Source of the DNA: Lindgomyces ingoldianus | Taxonomy: Eukaryota; Ascomycota; Dothideomycetes; Pleosporales; Lindgomycetaceae | Assembly (NCBI RefSeq): GCF_010093535.1 | Contig: NW_022985175.1 | Location: 372,001 to 436,000, forward strand | Direction: 5' to 3' | Length of the DNA: 64,000 bases | Shown: piece after piece, positions 22,687 through 33,643 of the stretch | Numbering within the stretch: the first letter of the stretch is position 1 | How the letters are laid out: every line of letters begins with the position of its first letter | Made by a program: the position numbers and the translations under genes | Notes under the pieces: model-generated | What the model was told of the DNA's origin: nothing | Database searches by the model: none | Seen by the model: only the letters and a program-made list of their open reading frames with translations

Positions 22687-23962
22687 CTACTCTTCTCCGC
22701 TTTCCTGTGCCTTCTGCTGTTCGGCTAGTGCTTGTGCCTCCTTCCATTGCAGCGCGAACTCCCTGAGACTCCCCTCGCCCCCTCGGCTAGCGTCTACAAC
22801 ATCCTTAGGAAGCTTGTGGGCGCTATATTGTGGGGTTGTGAAGCCGTACGCTTCTGGGTCATCTCGGCGAACCAGACGGAACTCCGGACGTAACAGGTCG
22901 ATGATATTTTCTTCAGCTTCCCTCTCGTTTCCAGAACCGCTAGATCCTCCCTCTGCTGAAGATTCCCGAGCACTTTCCTCGACTCTCGATGCAAGAGGTT
23001 CGGGCAGAGTCAGGAGTTCTAACCAGCCAAACAGCAGTGGATCCGTCCTAGGAGCCCACGGATTGAAGTCCATTAGCCAGACGCGGTTGTGCGGTGGGGG
23101 TACATAGACATCGAATGTAAAGTTTGCGTCGGGGAAGGTATCCCGAATTCGCGCGTCAAAGAACTCCTGGATAGCTTGTTGCAGCCTGTCTTGCATTTTG
23201 AACAGGAAATCGAAATGGTTCAGGTCACGCTGACAGAGAGCTATCAACTTGCGATTGCGGACAAAACAGCGGAATTCGACGGACGGATTGAGAGTAATCC
23301 ATTTACGGAGGACGAGATAGTACGGGACTGAAGGAGATGGAGGAGGGGGGCCGTCTCCATCGCTCCTCTGCGAATCTTCGTTGGTAGTGTCGTCAAAAGC
23401 GTGCTGCAGATCATGTGTGACGAAATCGCTCGATTTTAAAAGAAGGTAGATGTCGTTTGGGGTCCGGCATTCTATGCTGTTGGTTGCTGCGATCCAAGTA
23501 GCATCCTTCGGCGCGGACCAGTTCAGTTTTGGGGTGACCTTTCCACCCAGCTCTTCAATCACGCGCTCAATGGCTTCATGGGTGTCGCGCCAGTTCGCCG
23601 AAGGGTCGTAGTTGTCGTCATCGTCATCCTCGCCTTCGTTGTCAGCGCCTGAAAAGATGCCACTGTCTGAATCGGACCACTCTGCCGCGTCCTGGCTCTC
23701 AGGAGGAAGAACTATCCCGTCTTCCCGGAGATAGCTGAGAAAGGCTTCAGGGAGGGGCACGAGGCGTGCTTTCGGGGTAATAGTTCGATATCTGGTAGTG
23801 TGTTAAGCTTTGCTGGCATTGAAGCGGGCGCGTAGTGAAGACGTACTTAGGATGCCAGCTATGATAGGAGCAGTTCAGAATGTGAGTTTTAGTCACGGGA
23901 GGGAAGGGGAGTTTCAAATGTCTACGACCCTCTGCAGGACTGCCAGAGTTGGTGGCGCTCAT
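22687..23962 (-). CDS. CDC123: eIF2 assembly chaperone Cdc123 (D123 family)
   Basis: Cdc123 is an ATP-grasp-like cytosolic protein that promotes assembly of the eIF2 heterotrimer and so supports translation and G1 progression. Exons 23962-23847 and 23791-22687 give about 406 aa. Family blocks include [73 protein letters not shown] and the following PLLFGWLEL. An acidic insert ([13 protein letters not shown]) lies near residue 80. The intron is 55 nt. CWC21 starts 294 bp away on the opposite strand, so the two probably share a promoter region. Confidence 0.95.
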
Positions 23963-24255
23963 GGTGGATCAAGGGTGAGAGATGGAGACAAAAAATGATG
24001 GTCTGTCTGGGGCAAGCTATATGCAACGAACAATGACTCCTCCATAATCTAGTCGAGTTTATACCCAGGTCTGAGTCTTCCCGTCGCAGCCACCAGCGAT
24101 GAATGTGGTGGGGCAGGGACGTGCGAACGGTCACCATCCCGGTCCCTCACTGCAGCCACCGCCACCTCCCCAGCACTGCCAGTATCATTGCCAGAGCACT
24201 CAATCATGACCCATACATAGTAACTCCCCGTCGCTCCCTCAACTGGCTCTCCAAC
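23963..24255. promoter_or_regulatory. Shared divergent promoter of CDC123 and CWC21
   Basis: The start codons of two divergent housekeeping genes are separated by 293 bp, which must contain both 5' UTRs and promoters. No specific operator was identified. Confidence 0.55.
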
Positions 24256-24837
24256 ATGTCTTCGAACGTTGGCCTCTCCACTCCGCGAGGCAGCGGGACC
24301 TCTGGCTATGTCCAGCGTAATATGTCTCTGCTCAAACCTCGCGACAACGCCGCGCCATATCCCAAGGACTGGGAGCAGATGAAGCATCACCAGCGCCAGC
24401 CGGACAAGGAGATTCTCGAGCACGAACAGCGTCGGGAGATTGAGGTCAAAGTCTTCGAGCTGCGCGACAAGCTAGAGGAGGAAGGGTAGGTGGTTCGTGA
24501 TGAATGCTTGGGCTCCTTGCTAACTCCGCGAAGAGTCGACGAGGACGATATCGATGACCAGTGCGATTCGCTCCGCAAGAAGCTCGAGAATGAGCGCAAG
24601 CAAGGCAAAGACTTTGGCCCAAATGCACGCAGGCTTAAACAACACCAGGTTCACGACCTTGCAAAGGCAAAGATTGAAGAGAGCGAGAGGCTCCGGAAGG
24701 CGCTCGGTATTTCGGCAGACTATGAGGAGGGCAGTCACTGGAGAAAACAAGAGGAGCGCCTAAGAGAGTCGCTAGTAGGGAGAGAGAAGGAACCGCCTGC
24801 ACGACCCACCAGAGAAGTGGAAGACGAGTCTGATTGA
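24256..24837 (+). CDS. CWC21: Pre-mRNA-splicing factor Cwc21 (cwf21 domain)
   Basis: Cwc21 contacts Prp8 in the spliceosome and is related to the N-terminus of human SRRM2. Exons 24256-24485 and 24534-24837 give about 177 aa. The N-terminus MSSNVGLSTPRGSGTSGYVQ is the highly conserved spliceosome-contact segment. The cwf21 helix pair follows (EHEQRREIEVKVFELRDKL, then IDDQCDSLRKKLENE). The remainder is a charged helix with DEESD-like ends. ATG 24256 is chosen because the conserved N-terminus begins there; the open frame extends upstream without similarity. Confidence 0.92.
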
Positions 24838-25645
24838 GTGCTTCCCGAAAAGGCCCCGAAGCCTCATATCTGCAACCACATTGGGTAGATCCCTTTGTGA
24901 ACTTAGGGAGAAGGGCATGGTCCTAACAAAGAATGGATAGCTTTTGATTGACCACTCCAATGGTGTGATCCGATTGCTCCCCTACTTTGGGTTCTCTTAA
25001 CAGCAATTTGATTGCATTGCAATTTGATTGCATTGCAATTCACCTTCAGACGAGGTATGGACTAGTTGGTGCTGGAAATCACCAGGCCGTCAGAAGGAAG
25101 TGCAGACCATAGCCCAATGTGTAATATTTTCTCCGATCTGCATACCATTTCTTCAATTCCTCTCGGATTTCACCATTTTAGATCTTCCCTCTCCCTGCAT
25201 CCCTACTACAAGGGAACAGAGGGCCGAAGGGTTAAATGTTGTGTTCTATTGTTTGTATAACCTCTCAGCAGTGTTCTGTTTAATTGTGTCGATCAAACCC
25301 TAATTGGGTTAGTAGATTACTGACGAAGGAAGCGAATCCTTCTAGGCACCCTTAAACACTAACATGATAGCTGTGCATGTCCACGTCTTCCACCCCAGCG
25401 CACCTGTACTTTCTCTTTCTCTGCCGTCTCTTGACTTGTTTTGCATTCGCACCATTTTTTCTAAGACCACGCAATGCTTCTTGAGTTTGGCTGATACAAT
25501 TGTTCAGTCAAACTACTTTGCCTCCTATCAACACTACCTTAGAGACTTCCGCACCCCCCTAAAAAAAACTTGCTTAGCAATGAGAACTTGTCAATTATTC
25601 TTATCTCATCACTCTACCTTCCGACGACCTAATCCTGTCAAGATC
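24838..25645. other. Intergenic upstream of the MFS gene
   Basis: It contains a 16-bp tandem duplication at 25005-25036 and a pyrimidine-rich leader. The MFS frame is open back to 25364, but conserved sequence starts only at about 25646. Confidence 0.5.
25005..25036 (+). repeat. Perfect 16-bp tandem duplication
   Basis: The unit aatttgattgcattgc occurs twice in direct succession and is followed by a further aatt. Each junction creates the palindrome attgcaat. Confidence 0.85.
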
Positions 25646-27294
25646 ATGTTGTTTCCAACTTTTTTTGCTAAAGGGACGCGATGGCTAGCGGCTGAACTTG
25701 GCCTCAAGACCATAGCTTCAGCCGGAGCCGACGTTTACCTACTGATGATCACTCGATATCTCAGATTAGTAGCGTATGGAGCTGTAGCGCTGATCCTCGC
25801 CCTATATTTTGAGGCTTTGGGCTTCTCTGACGGACACATTGGGCTTTTCATGACGTTAACGCTGCTTGGCGACGTTGTTATTAGCCTCCTTCTTACCCTA
25901 GTGGCCGATTCGCTTGGTAGAAGAAAGACACTTTTATTGGGTGCATTTATGATGGCAGTCTCTGGAGTAGTCTTCGCAATCACGAGCAATTACATTGCTT
26001 TACTGATAGCCGCCATCCTTGGTGTCATCAGCCCAAGCGGAAACGAGATTGGACCCTTCCGAGCGGTGGAAGAGTCGACATTGGCGCATCTAGTACCACA
26101 ATCTGGACGACCAGATGTCTTTGCTTGGTATGTCGTTCTAGCTGCGTTGGGAACATCGACAGGGCTAGCAGTGGGTGGGATCGCAGTTGAGCGGTTCCAA
26201 GCCATCGAGGGTTGGACAGACGTGGACGCATACCGAAAGATATTCTGGATATACATAGCTGTGGGGTGTCTTAAAGCTATCATGACCATACTCTTGAGTG
26301 GTCGATGTGAGCCGGCCAGGACGCAGACAGAAGAACAAAGAGTCCCAAGAATGCAGTCCCATGAGCGCGAACCTCTCCTCAATGGTCACGAATCTCCACC
26401 ACACAGCTCCACCACGAGTGTTCAGACACCAAAGCGCGGCAACCATTTTACCAAGATCTCGAAACCAAGCCGTAGAGTCCTACTTAAGTTGTGCAGCCTA
26501 TTTTTCTTCGACTCGCTTGGAAGCGGAATGGTTCCCTTTTCCTTAGTCAACCTATACATGGAGCGAAAATTCCACCTTCCGAAGAGCAAGCTAGGTGCAA
26601 TCATGTCGGCGACGTGGTGAGCGTTATTTTACCTACTCTCAAACAAGCCTGGATTTGACTTTACTTTAGGCTCATTTCAACGATCGGGAATATATTCGCC
26701 TCCTCTCTTGCAAAGCGAATTGGGCTGATACAGGCAATGGTTGTCACACATCTCCCAAGTTCGATATTCCTGGCACTTCTCCCCGTTCCACGAACGCTTT
26801 CGTTGACTATCTGCCTCTTGGTCGCTCGTGCGTGCCTCAATTCTATGGATCAAGCCCCTCGGTCTGCATTTCTGTCAGTTGTTGTATTACCGGAGGAGCG
26901 AACGGCAGTGATGGGAATTGTCAACATACTGAAGACCTTATCCCAAAGCGGAGGCCCAGCTATCACCGGGTTGCTTGCTGGTCAAGATCATTTTTGGGTG
27001 GCATTTGTTTGTGCTGGCTCAATGAAAGCCGCATACGATTTAGGTCTTCTAGCCTGCTTCGCTGGGAAAGCCCGGGAGGAAGAGCATTCAACGGGTGGCT
27101 CGGAAGCAGCTTGGAGTGACAGGGTCATTGGTACGGTCTCTTCGGATTCGGATACAGAGCCAAGTGATAGGGAAGGCGAAGTAAACACAAGCAATGACGC
27201 AGAGTCAGACTCTGTGCAGCTTAGCGTAGGATCTGAGGAGAGCGAAGCTGGCAGGAATGCATTTCTTCCTTCAAAGCCCAGCTCACAGAGGTAG
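25646..27294 (+). CDS. Major facilitator superfamily transporter (YJR124C-like)
   Basis: Exons 25646-26616 and 26670-27294 give about 531 aa; the intron carries donor GTGAGC. The protein shows alternating hydrophobic segments, roughly six before and five or six after a hydrophilic loop (about residues 220-270, with HEREPLLNGHES). The MFS motif A region reads ADSLGRRKTLLLG after the second helix. Fungal relatives begin shortly before KGTRWLAAELGLKT, so ATG 25646 (MLFPTFF) is preferred over in-frame ATGs at 25364 and 25580. The C-terminal tail is acidic and Ser-rich. The substrate is unknown; the group is plasma-membrane or vacuolar in annotation only. Confidence 0.88.
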
Positions 27295-27852
27295 CGTTCC
27301 TAGAATATCATGGCTTCTAAATCACGCCTCTCCGAATGATGCTGTGGATAGAACATGATCTCGGATTGATCGAGGTGTTGAACTTGAACCTGAACCTGGA
27401 TCGGCCCGGCGATCGGTTTCGCTAATCCGAACCAGCTTAGCGTAGACCCTGCACCAAAGCATTTCGTTCCCTGTCGGTCCGTTTTGCGATAAGTCTCGCC
27501 AACGCTCACTCAGCGCGAGCCCAACAGTCACCATCCCTTTTCACCTTTTTCTTCCTTCTTTCTCCTCGTCCTAGGCCTGTCGCTGTGTGCTACCACATTC
27601 TTTCCCAGTGTTTCCTTCGCCTTTCCCGGCTCATTTGGCGTTGAGGTTCCGTCTTCGGAAGATCTGCACCGACATTTCGTACTCTTTAGCCCTATCAAAC
27701 CGTTGTTCCACTTTTTCTTCATTCTAGTCCGAGTAACAAACGAGCCCAAAATCACACTACAGTTGCTCTTCTGTGCTACTATCAGCTGTGCGCCTTACTC
27801 GTCGAGCATCAGTGTATCATCAAATTCCCGACAGGAACTCCATGTGCTAGTG
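27295..27852. other. Intergenic: leader of the PABA synthase gene
   Basis: No separate gene is seen. The PABA synthase frame is open from 27703, but similarity begins after ATG 27853. Confidence 0.45.
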
Positions 27853-30522
27853 ATGGCGCCAGCCTTCAAGAGCCGGTCTGGAAGGATACTGTATCTAGAT
27901 GCCTACGACTCCTTCTCAAATAACATTGTCGCACTCGTCGAGCAATGCATAGATGTCAAAGTGGTCACTATCCGCATCGATGACCCCCGCTTTACCAAGG
28001 CTCCTATAGAATTTGTAGACTATCTCAAAAACTTTGATGCGGTGATCGCGGGACCTGGGCCAGGATCAGCGACAAACGAAGGAGACGTTGGTATTATGCA
28101 AGAACTTTGGAGATTAGACGACGCGGACCTGCTTCCAGTTCTCGGAATATGCCTTGGCTTCCAGTCTCTGGCTACTGCGTTCAGCGCGAAGGTCCATAGG
28201 CTGTCAGAACCGAGACATGGCATCATTTCGGAGGTTCTACATAAGAGACAGTCCATATTCCGTGGCGTTGACCAGATACTGGCTACTCAATACCATTCTT
28301 TGCAAGTCAATATCGAACATTCCATACAGACAAAGCGCGCCGTTCGATATCCAGCGGAGCTTTGGAAAGCCACCCGGAAGTGTCCGAAATTGGAGCCGCT
28401 GGCTTGGGATTTTGATAGCAAACTAAACGGTGCTGTGCTGATGGCGACAAGACATTCAGAGAAGCCTTTTTGGGGAGTCCAATTCCATCCGGAGTCAATA
28501 TGTACAAACAGCGAAGGCATTCGCATCGTCCAAAATTGGTGGGTGGAAGCTCAGACCTGGATTCAAGAACGCTTCACAACTCCTACCCCGAGGAAAGCTT
28601 CCCTACTGGACTCTCCAAATCCACCTATGACAATGCAGCACTTCAGCACCCTCCTCGGAATGCAAGACTTGGGTGAGCTTGAAGGTTCTGTGAAGGGTTA
28701 TAAACGAGGGAAATCAAATTCAGTCATTCTAAGCAATTCGTTGGTCGATCCAGCTACTATAGCCCATTTGATTGCTTACGGAGATTCCAAATCTCTTCCA
28801 AATCTTTCTCCCGGTGTGGTCCACTGCAGCACAACTGGTAGTGGCCAACTACAAGTCTCGGACGTATGCGAACTCTTAGGAATTGTGCAGAATGAGGCTA
28901 TCGTTCTAGAGTCTTGTCTACAATCCAATCTTCTTCCTCTTAAGGTTAGCACAGGCCGGTACAGTATCATTGGCCTCGTAATTCCAGGAGAAACGCTCCG
29001 ACTACACTACTATGTGGCTACGCGAACGTTGGAACTACGAGACGGCAATGATAAAGTCTATATCCAGACAATAGTTGACGATGTTTGGACATACATCGAA
29101 ACCATCATATACTTCCTCAAACCCAAGTATCAGCCTAAAGGACCCACCTTTGCTCCATTTTGGGGTGGGCTTATGGGCTATGTGTCTTATGAAGCCGGTC
29201 TAGAAACAGTTGATGTTGAGCCCTGTTTGCCCTCCTCGAAAGACCCGAGAATTCCAGATATATGTTTCGCTTACATTACTCGTAGTGTGGTTTTCGACCA
29301 CAAGGTCAAGAAGCTATACATACAGAGCATAAGAGGTCGCGACGACGATGTTTGGGTCCAGAAGACACTTGAGCAACTATATCAGGCCGTTCGCCAGAAA
29401 AGTCAGTGCCCCACTCCGAGTCCAACACCCGCACCGGACACATTCGATGCAGACGCCATGCTTAATAATTATTTACAATCCTGCGAAGCGGTCACTACGC
29501 CCCGTTCTGAGTACTGCGAAGCCGTCGCCAGCTGTCAAGATTCCATTGCCAATGGTGACAGCTATGAACTCTGCCTGACTTCACAAAACATGATACATGC
29601 ACGAAAACCTTCGACTTGCCAGAACACAAATGATAATAACGAGTTGAGTTGGAAATTATACAAGAGGCTCGCCAAGCAAAATCCAGCACCATTCGGTGCA
29701 TATATGCGGATTCATAACGTCCACATTCTGAGTTCGTCTCCTGAGCGCTTCATAAGCTGGGACCGCAACGGCTGCTCCCAGTGCCGGCCCATTAAAGGCA
29801 CCGTGCGGAAACATCCTAGTATAACCATCACGGATGCAAAGGCCATCCTCAGTTCTTCCAAGGAGCGCGCGGAGAATCTCATGATTGTCGACCTTGTTCG
29901 ACACCAACTCCATGGCGTGTATGGCCCTGGAAATGTGCGTGTAAGCCAGCTCATGGAAATAGAGGAATATGAGACCCTGTGGCAGCTTGTGTCCGTTATT
30001 GATGCGGCCCCCCCTGGAGTAGAAAAAGCGAAGACGCCGGATGAGTGGGAGGAGCCGCAGGATTATGTATCGGGGACGAATGCTGAATCTAGGACTGCGA
30101 CGTACGGATTCGATGCTTTTGTTCAAAGCCTACCACCAGGAAGCATGACTGGTGCGCCAAAGAAGCGTTCCTGTGAGCTTCTTAAAGAAATAGAGAAAGG
30201 ACGACGCAGAGGCATATATTCTGGGGTGTTGGGATACTTGGACGTCGGTGGTGCAGGTGACTTTTCAGTCGTCATTCGCACCGCCGTGAAGGTTGACCAA
30301 GAAGGGCAAGAGGGGGAGGATACGTGGCGTATCGGAGCTGGTGGTGCGATTACCAGTCAGAGCACCGCGGATGAAGAATTTATCGAAATGGAAGGAAAGT
30401 TTCTCAGCACAGCTTCGGCGTTCCGGGACACATTCATCCGACGTTATGGCGGTGTTAGGAAGGATGGATCTGATAGACCTCTACCTCCCCTGGCTCAGTC
30501 GCCAGTGATTTTGGACTACTAG
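27853..30522 (+). CDS. ABZ1: Bifunctional aminodeoxychorismate (PABA) synthase, PabA-PabB fusion
   Basis: The enzyme makes 4-amino-4-deoxychorismate from chorismate and glutamine for folate synthesis in the cytosol. It is intronless and about 889 aa. Residues 1-230 are a class I glutamine amidotransferase with the oxyanion/nucleophile motif GICLGFQSL (Cys near 100) and the His-Glu pair in QFHPESICT (near 213). A linker leads to the chorismate-binding half, with FWGGLMGYVSYEAG, ELCLTSQ, SPERF, the active-site Lys in PIKGTVRK (near 648), SMTGAPKKRSCELL and the C-terminal IGAGGAITSQST. The PIKGT motif distinguishes PabB from anthranilate synthase (which has PIAGT). The start is the first ATG before the conserved RILYLDAYDSFS. 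Yeast naming is used. Confidence 0.95.
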   Translation: MAPAFKSRSGRILYLDAYDSFSNNIVALVEQCIDVKVVTIRIDDPRFTKAPIEFVDYLKNFDAVIAGPGPGSATNEGDVGIMQELWRLDDADLLPVLGICLGFQSLATAFSAKVHRLSEPRHGIISEVLHKRQSIFRGVDQILATQYHSLQVNIEHSIQTKRAVRYPAELWKATRKCPKLEPLAWDFDSKLNGAVLMATRHSEKPFWGVQFHPESICTNSEGIRIVQNWWVEAQTWIQERFTTPTPRKASLLDSPNPPMTMQHFSTLLGMQDLGELEGSVKGYKRGKSNSVILSNSLVDPATIAHLIAYGDSKSLPNLSPGVVHCSTTGSGQLQVSDVCELLGIVQNEAIVLESCLQSNLLPLKVSTGRYSIIGLVIPGETLRLHYYVATRTLELRDGNDKVYIQTIVDDVWTYIETIIYFLKPKYQPKGPTFAPFWGGLMGYVSYEAGLETVDVEPCLPSSKDPRIPDICFAYITRSVVFDHKVKKLYIQSIRGRDDDVWVQKTLEQLYQAVRQKSQCPTPSPTPAPDTFDADAMLNNYLQSCEAVTTPRSEYCEAVASCQDSIANGDSYELCLTSQNMIHARKPSTCQNTNDNNELSWKLYKRLAKQNPAPFGAYMRIHNVHILSSSPERFISWDRNGCSQCRPIKGTVRKHPSITITDAKAILSSSKERAENLMIVDLVRHQLHGVYGPGNVRVSQLMEIEEYETLWQLVSVIDAAPPGVEKAKTPDEWEEPQDYVSGTNAESRTATYGFDAFVQSLPPGSMTGAPKKRSCELLKEIEKGRRRGIYSGVLGYLDVGGAGDFSVVIRTAVKVDQEGQEGEDTWRIGAGGAITSQSTADEEFIEMEGKFLSTASAFRDTFIRRYGGVRKDGSDRPLPPLAQSPVILDY

Positions 30523-31599
30523 ACTTTTAGACACCTCATGTGCGCTGCATCATTCTTCAACGAACATGCAGCAACCAGGACGAATTCGACTTCGTCCCCT
30601 TTCTCTCTCTAGCCACTGCGAAGACATGTGTAATCTTCAACCTAGCGCAAATATCTACATCCCCTCCCTGGGAGCTATTGAGGTGCACCACGATCATGCG
30701 CGACGAGTCTGGCCTGACTGTAAACATGACCCAGGGCAACGCTCATAAGCCTGCACAAAACACACCAGCAAGGGGAAGCTTTCTAATCATCTTTGTTTCC
30801 AATCCCCGACGAGCTGCTCTGATACTTTCCCAGACTCAGAATAGCGCATATCTAGGCGCAGAAAACAAAGCGCTTTGCCCTGCAAGAAAGCCTTTGATCA
30901 CGTCCAGAATCAGTAGCTAGCAAGGGCAAGCATCTAAGACCTCCATTTTAGTTATTCACCCAAGCAGGCCTAAGTAGGTTTACAATCTTTCAGTACCTCT
31001 GCTCGCCTCTTCCTGTCTTAGCTCTCCGGGCTGGGACTAGTTTACGTTGTGCACCGATGGAGGTGCTCTAACTGCGGAAGAATGGCTATTAGCACATTGT
31101 GCCTTAGATGAAGTTAACGTGGTCTACCGCCCAAAGTAATTTGCTGACTCTTTTTGAATGCAGACTCTAAAGTTCTCACCCCATTTCATCCAAATACAGC
31201 GAAGGAAAGTAGTAATCACTTCTACTTCTATACTAATCCACGAGAGAACTAGATGCTTTTTTAGAGAATTATGGAACCAACTTTACATTGGAGAGCTACA
31301 TCCACAGCGGGCCTAGTCTTCCGATATAGGTAGAAATATTGCTTCTAGGGTTGTTTACATTGGGCTCTGATTTTGAATTAAAGTTTTCAAAATAGAAGTA
31401 AAGAGTATACACTCTTATCTGAAGGTAAGTTTTGAGGTAGGTAGCCTTTGATTTGATATAGGATGTGAATTGCACGTGCAAGACCAATCCAGATGAAGGA
31501 GTAGTCATATTTGCAAACTGTCTTGAAACAAGTCTCTAAGCTATCTAATCAGCCAAGGTCAAGATACAGGAGTCTTACCAAGATGTAGTCGCTCTATCC
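30523..31599. other. Intergenic, AT-richer, no gene seen
   Basis: Only short overlapping open frames occur. A 126-codon frame at 30540-30920 lacks family features and probably belongs to the 3' UTR of the PABA synthase gene. Confidence 0.5.
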
Positions 31600-31705
31600 T
31601 CACCCCCTTTCTCGCTCTCTTTCACCTCTCTCATGTCCTCCTCTCCTCACTCCCCTTTCTCGCTCTCTTTCCCCCCTCTCATGTCCTCTACTCACTCCCC
31701 TTTCT
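31600..31705. repeat. Pyrimidine-rich tandem repeat of about 45 bp
   Basis: Copies at 31600-31645 and 31646-31690 share ctcac.cccctttctcgctc and tctcatgtcctc; a third partial copy begins at 31691. The partial copy overlaps the last codons and stop of the neighbouring minus-strand gene. Confidence 0.8.
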
Positions 31706-32404
31706 GGCCCCACCACCTTTCCGCCTCCTGCTCCTTCCAGGTATCAAAGGCGCCCTCAAAACGGGCCTTCATGGCCTTCTCGGCCGCCTCCTGCCACCTC
31801 TTGGTGAGGTATCCCTCCCCAAGGTCCTCCTGCCACTTCTTGACGTCACTGCGGAAGACGGTGGATCCAAGCTCGAGTTCCTTGGGCTTCTCAACCCCGC
31901 TAGCGCCGTCCGCGATCCGATTCAGGAGGTGGCAGTTGCTTAGCGTGCTAGGCAACATCGAGATGAGGTCGGCTTGATCCAGGGCACCGAGGACGTTCCA
32001 GGCGGCAGCCTCCATGAACAGGTGCTTAACCCAATTAGTATTACATAGTTAAAGGAGAAGGTGGATATGCTTACGTAGATATCGGCGGTAGCGAGCCTCG
32101 ACTTGCTGTTCGTAGTGGCATAGACTGGCTCGAAGGCCTTGCTACCCTTGGGAGCGACACCCTCAGCCATCTTCTTGGTAGGCTCCTTGATATCAGCAAA
32201 GCGCTCGGGGGCCTTGCGATTGCGTGTCGGACGATTTGAAGCGGGGGCAGCGGAGAAGCGAGCCTTGGGAGCAACTTTGGTGCGCTTGGTCTTGATCGGA
32301 GATGGCGTGAAGTCGTGGTCGGCGTCGACGTCTTGAGAGCGACGTTTCTTGCTGGACACGGTGGACATTGGAGACGGCGGAACGTCTGAAATTGGAGACG
32401 ACAT
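31692..32404 (-). CDS. Small basic-then-helical protein of unknown function
   Basis: Exons 32404-32075 and 32024-31692 (intron 50 nt, donor GTAAGC) give about 220 aa. The first half is Ser/Pro/Lys/Arg-rich and disordered (SSKKRRSQDVDADHDF, then KTKRTKVAPKARF), with possible nuclear localisation signals. The second half is predicted helical with repeated Trp: AAAWNVLGALDQADLISMLP and KKWQEDLGEGYLTKRWQEA. I do not recognise a family; it resembles nuclear or lineage-restricted fungal proteins. The frame is open upstream to about 32570 with a splice-like ccccccag at 32510, so an additional 5' exon is possible. A homopyrimidine tandem repeat abuts the stop codon. Confidence 0.65.
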
Positions 32405-33643
32405 GTCGGATAGTGGAGAGCATTCCTTTGAGGCAAGTGGTGTGGGTGATGGAAGATGGTTGCCGTTCGGCGAAGCAAGAGGGGAGCTAGGTGTCGTGAA
32501 GTTCGTTGTCTGGGGGGGAAGAGGATGTTGGTCTGGAGGAGCACCTGGCTGGGGGAGGAATCTGTCTTTCTATTAGGCTGGAAGGATCTGGAAGAAGCAA
32601 TTGGCAGAATTATTATTTTTCTCAATAACCCTGTTGCTGCGAGAGTCGGAGATGGAGCGGGAGTGAAATTTTGAATAAGAGAATAATAGCAAGAACAATA
32701 GCTTTGAGGCGATTGAATAAGATCGATGTATTGTGAGTCACGAACGGGGTTTTTTCAAGTGGGAATCCAATAGGGAGCACAATAGCTAACTGTAGTCCCG
32801 CCCTCACGTGATCACAGAAAGTGCAGAGGAACCCTAGAGGGAGTGAAGATGGTGATGTCATAGGGCATTAAGAACATAAAAAGAAAGACGTACCGCACTG
32901 GGAGAGACATAGTGGAAAGGTCTCAAATGAACTTAGGGAGTAGAGGGGTTGAGGAGTGGAACCTGTGGTCGTTCACTGTAGACGTTCGCTAGGGGGGGAC
33001 GCAATTCTGGAAAGTCCAGGACCTATTTAGCTCTAATCTGTGTCTCCGGCGGTGCGGCTCCACAGTCTTCGATTCTTTGGTGGTAAGAGACGGGGGATTG
33101 TTGTTCTCGTTGCTGATGATGGACAAGTCGTAAATGTCAGGCAGTCGGAAGTCTGAAGAATCTGGCCGGGAATTGTCTAGGTGTTTGCAAAACACAGTTC
33201 CAGCTTTGAGAAGGCGCCAAAAGCTCAAGGGGCCAAAGGCAATGGAAAATCAGCATGAGCTCTGGGCTGCGGCTTCCATCAAGCGGCGGCACAGAAGCAA
33301 GTGGGTGGGCGGAGTGGTGGAAGGTATCGGAGTGGGCCAAGCATGTTGTCCACAACCGTTGTTGCACAGGGTATGGTGGTTTCCAAGTATCCGTCAGCCT
33401 CAGCCCGGAGTGCAGAAGAAAGACATGTCTTGTGCAGAGAAAAGGCATGTCTTTGCTGCGTAGTGTGGGAATTTGCTGGTCGGTGGTCAAAGCTCCTCCG
33501 CGTACATTCCCGCTTCACTGAAGTTCCGGCCAAGCTCGACGTCAACACGTAGCCTCTGCAGACCCGCCACCGCGCTCTAGAAGTTGTACGCTTGCACCGG
33601 CGCAGCAGCTCTCTGGGAACCTTATCACTCTGCGCGCATAGCC
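32405..33643. other. Intergenic: divergent promoter region before SEC22
   Basis: It lies between the starts of the minus-strand unknown gene and SEC22. Open frames up to 194 codons on the minus strand overlap SEC22 exons and are shadows. It contains a 22-bp tandem repeat at 33410-33453. Confidence 0.5.
33410..33453. repeat. 22-bp tandem repeat with palindromic cores
   Basis: Copies at 33410-33431 and 33432-33453 match at 19 of 22 positions. Each ends in a [AG]CATGT core; the first contains the perfect palindrome AAGACATGTCTT (33420-33431). It lies about 190 bp upstream of the SEC22 ATG. Confidence 0.75.
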
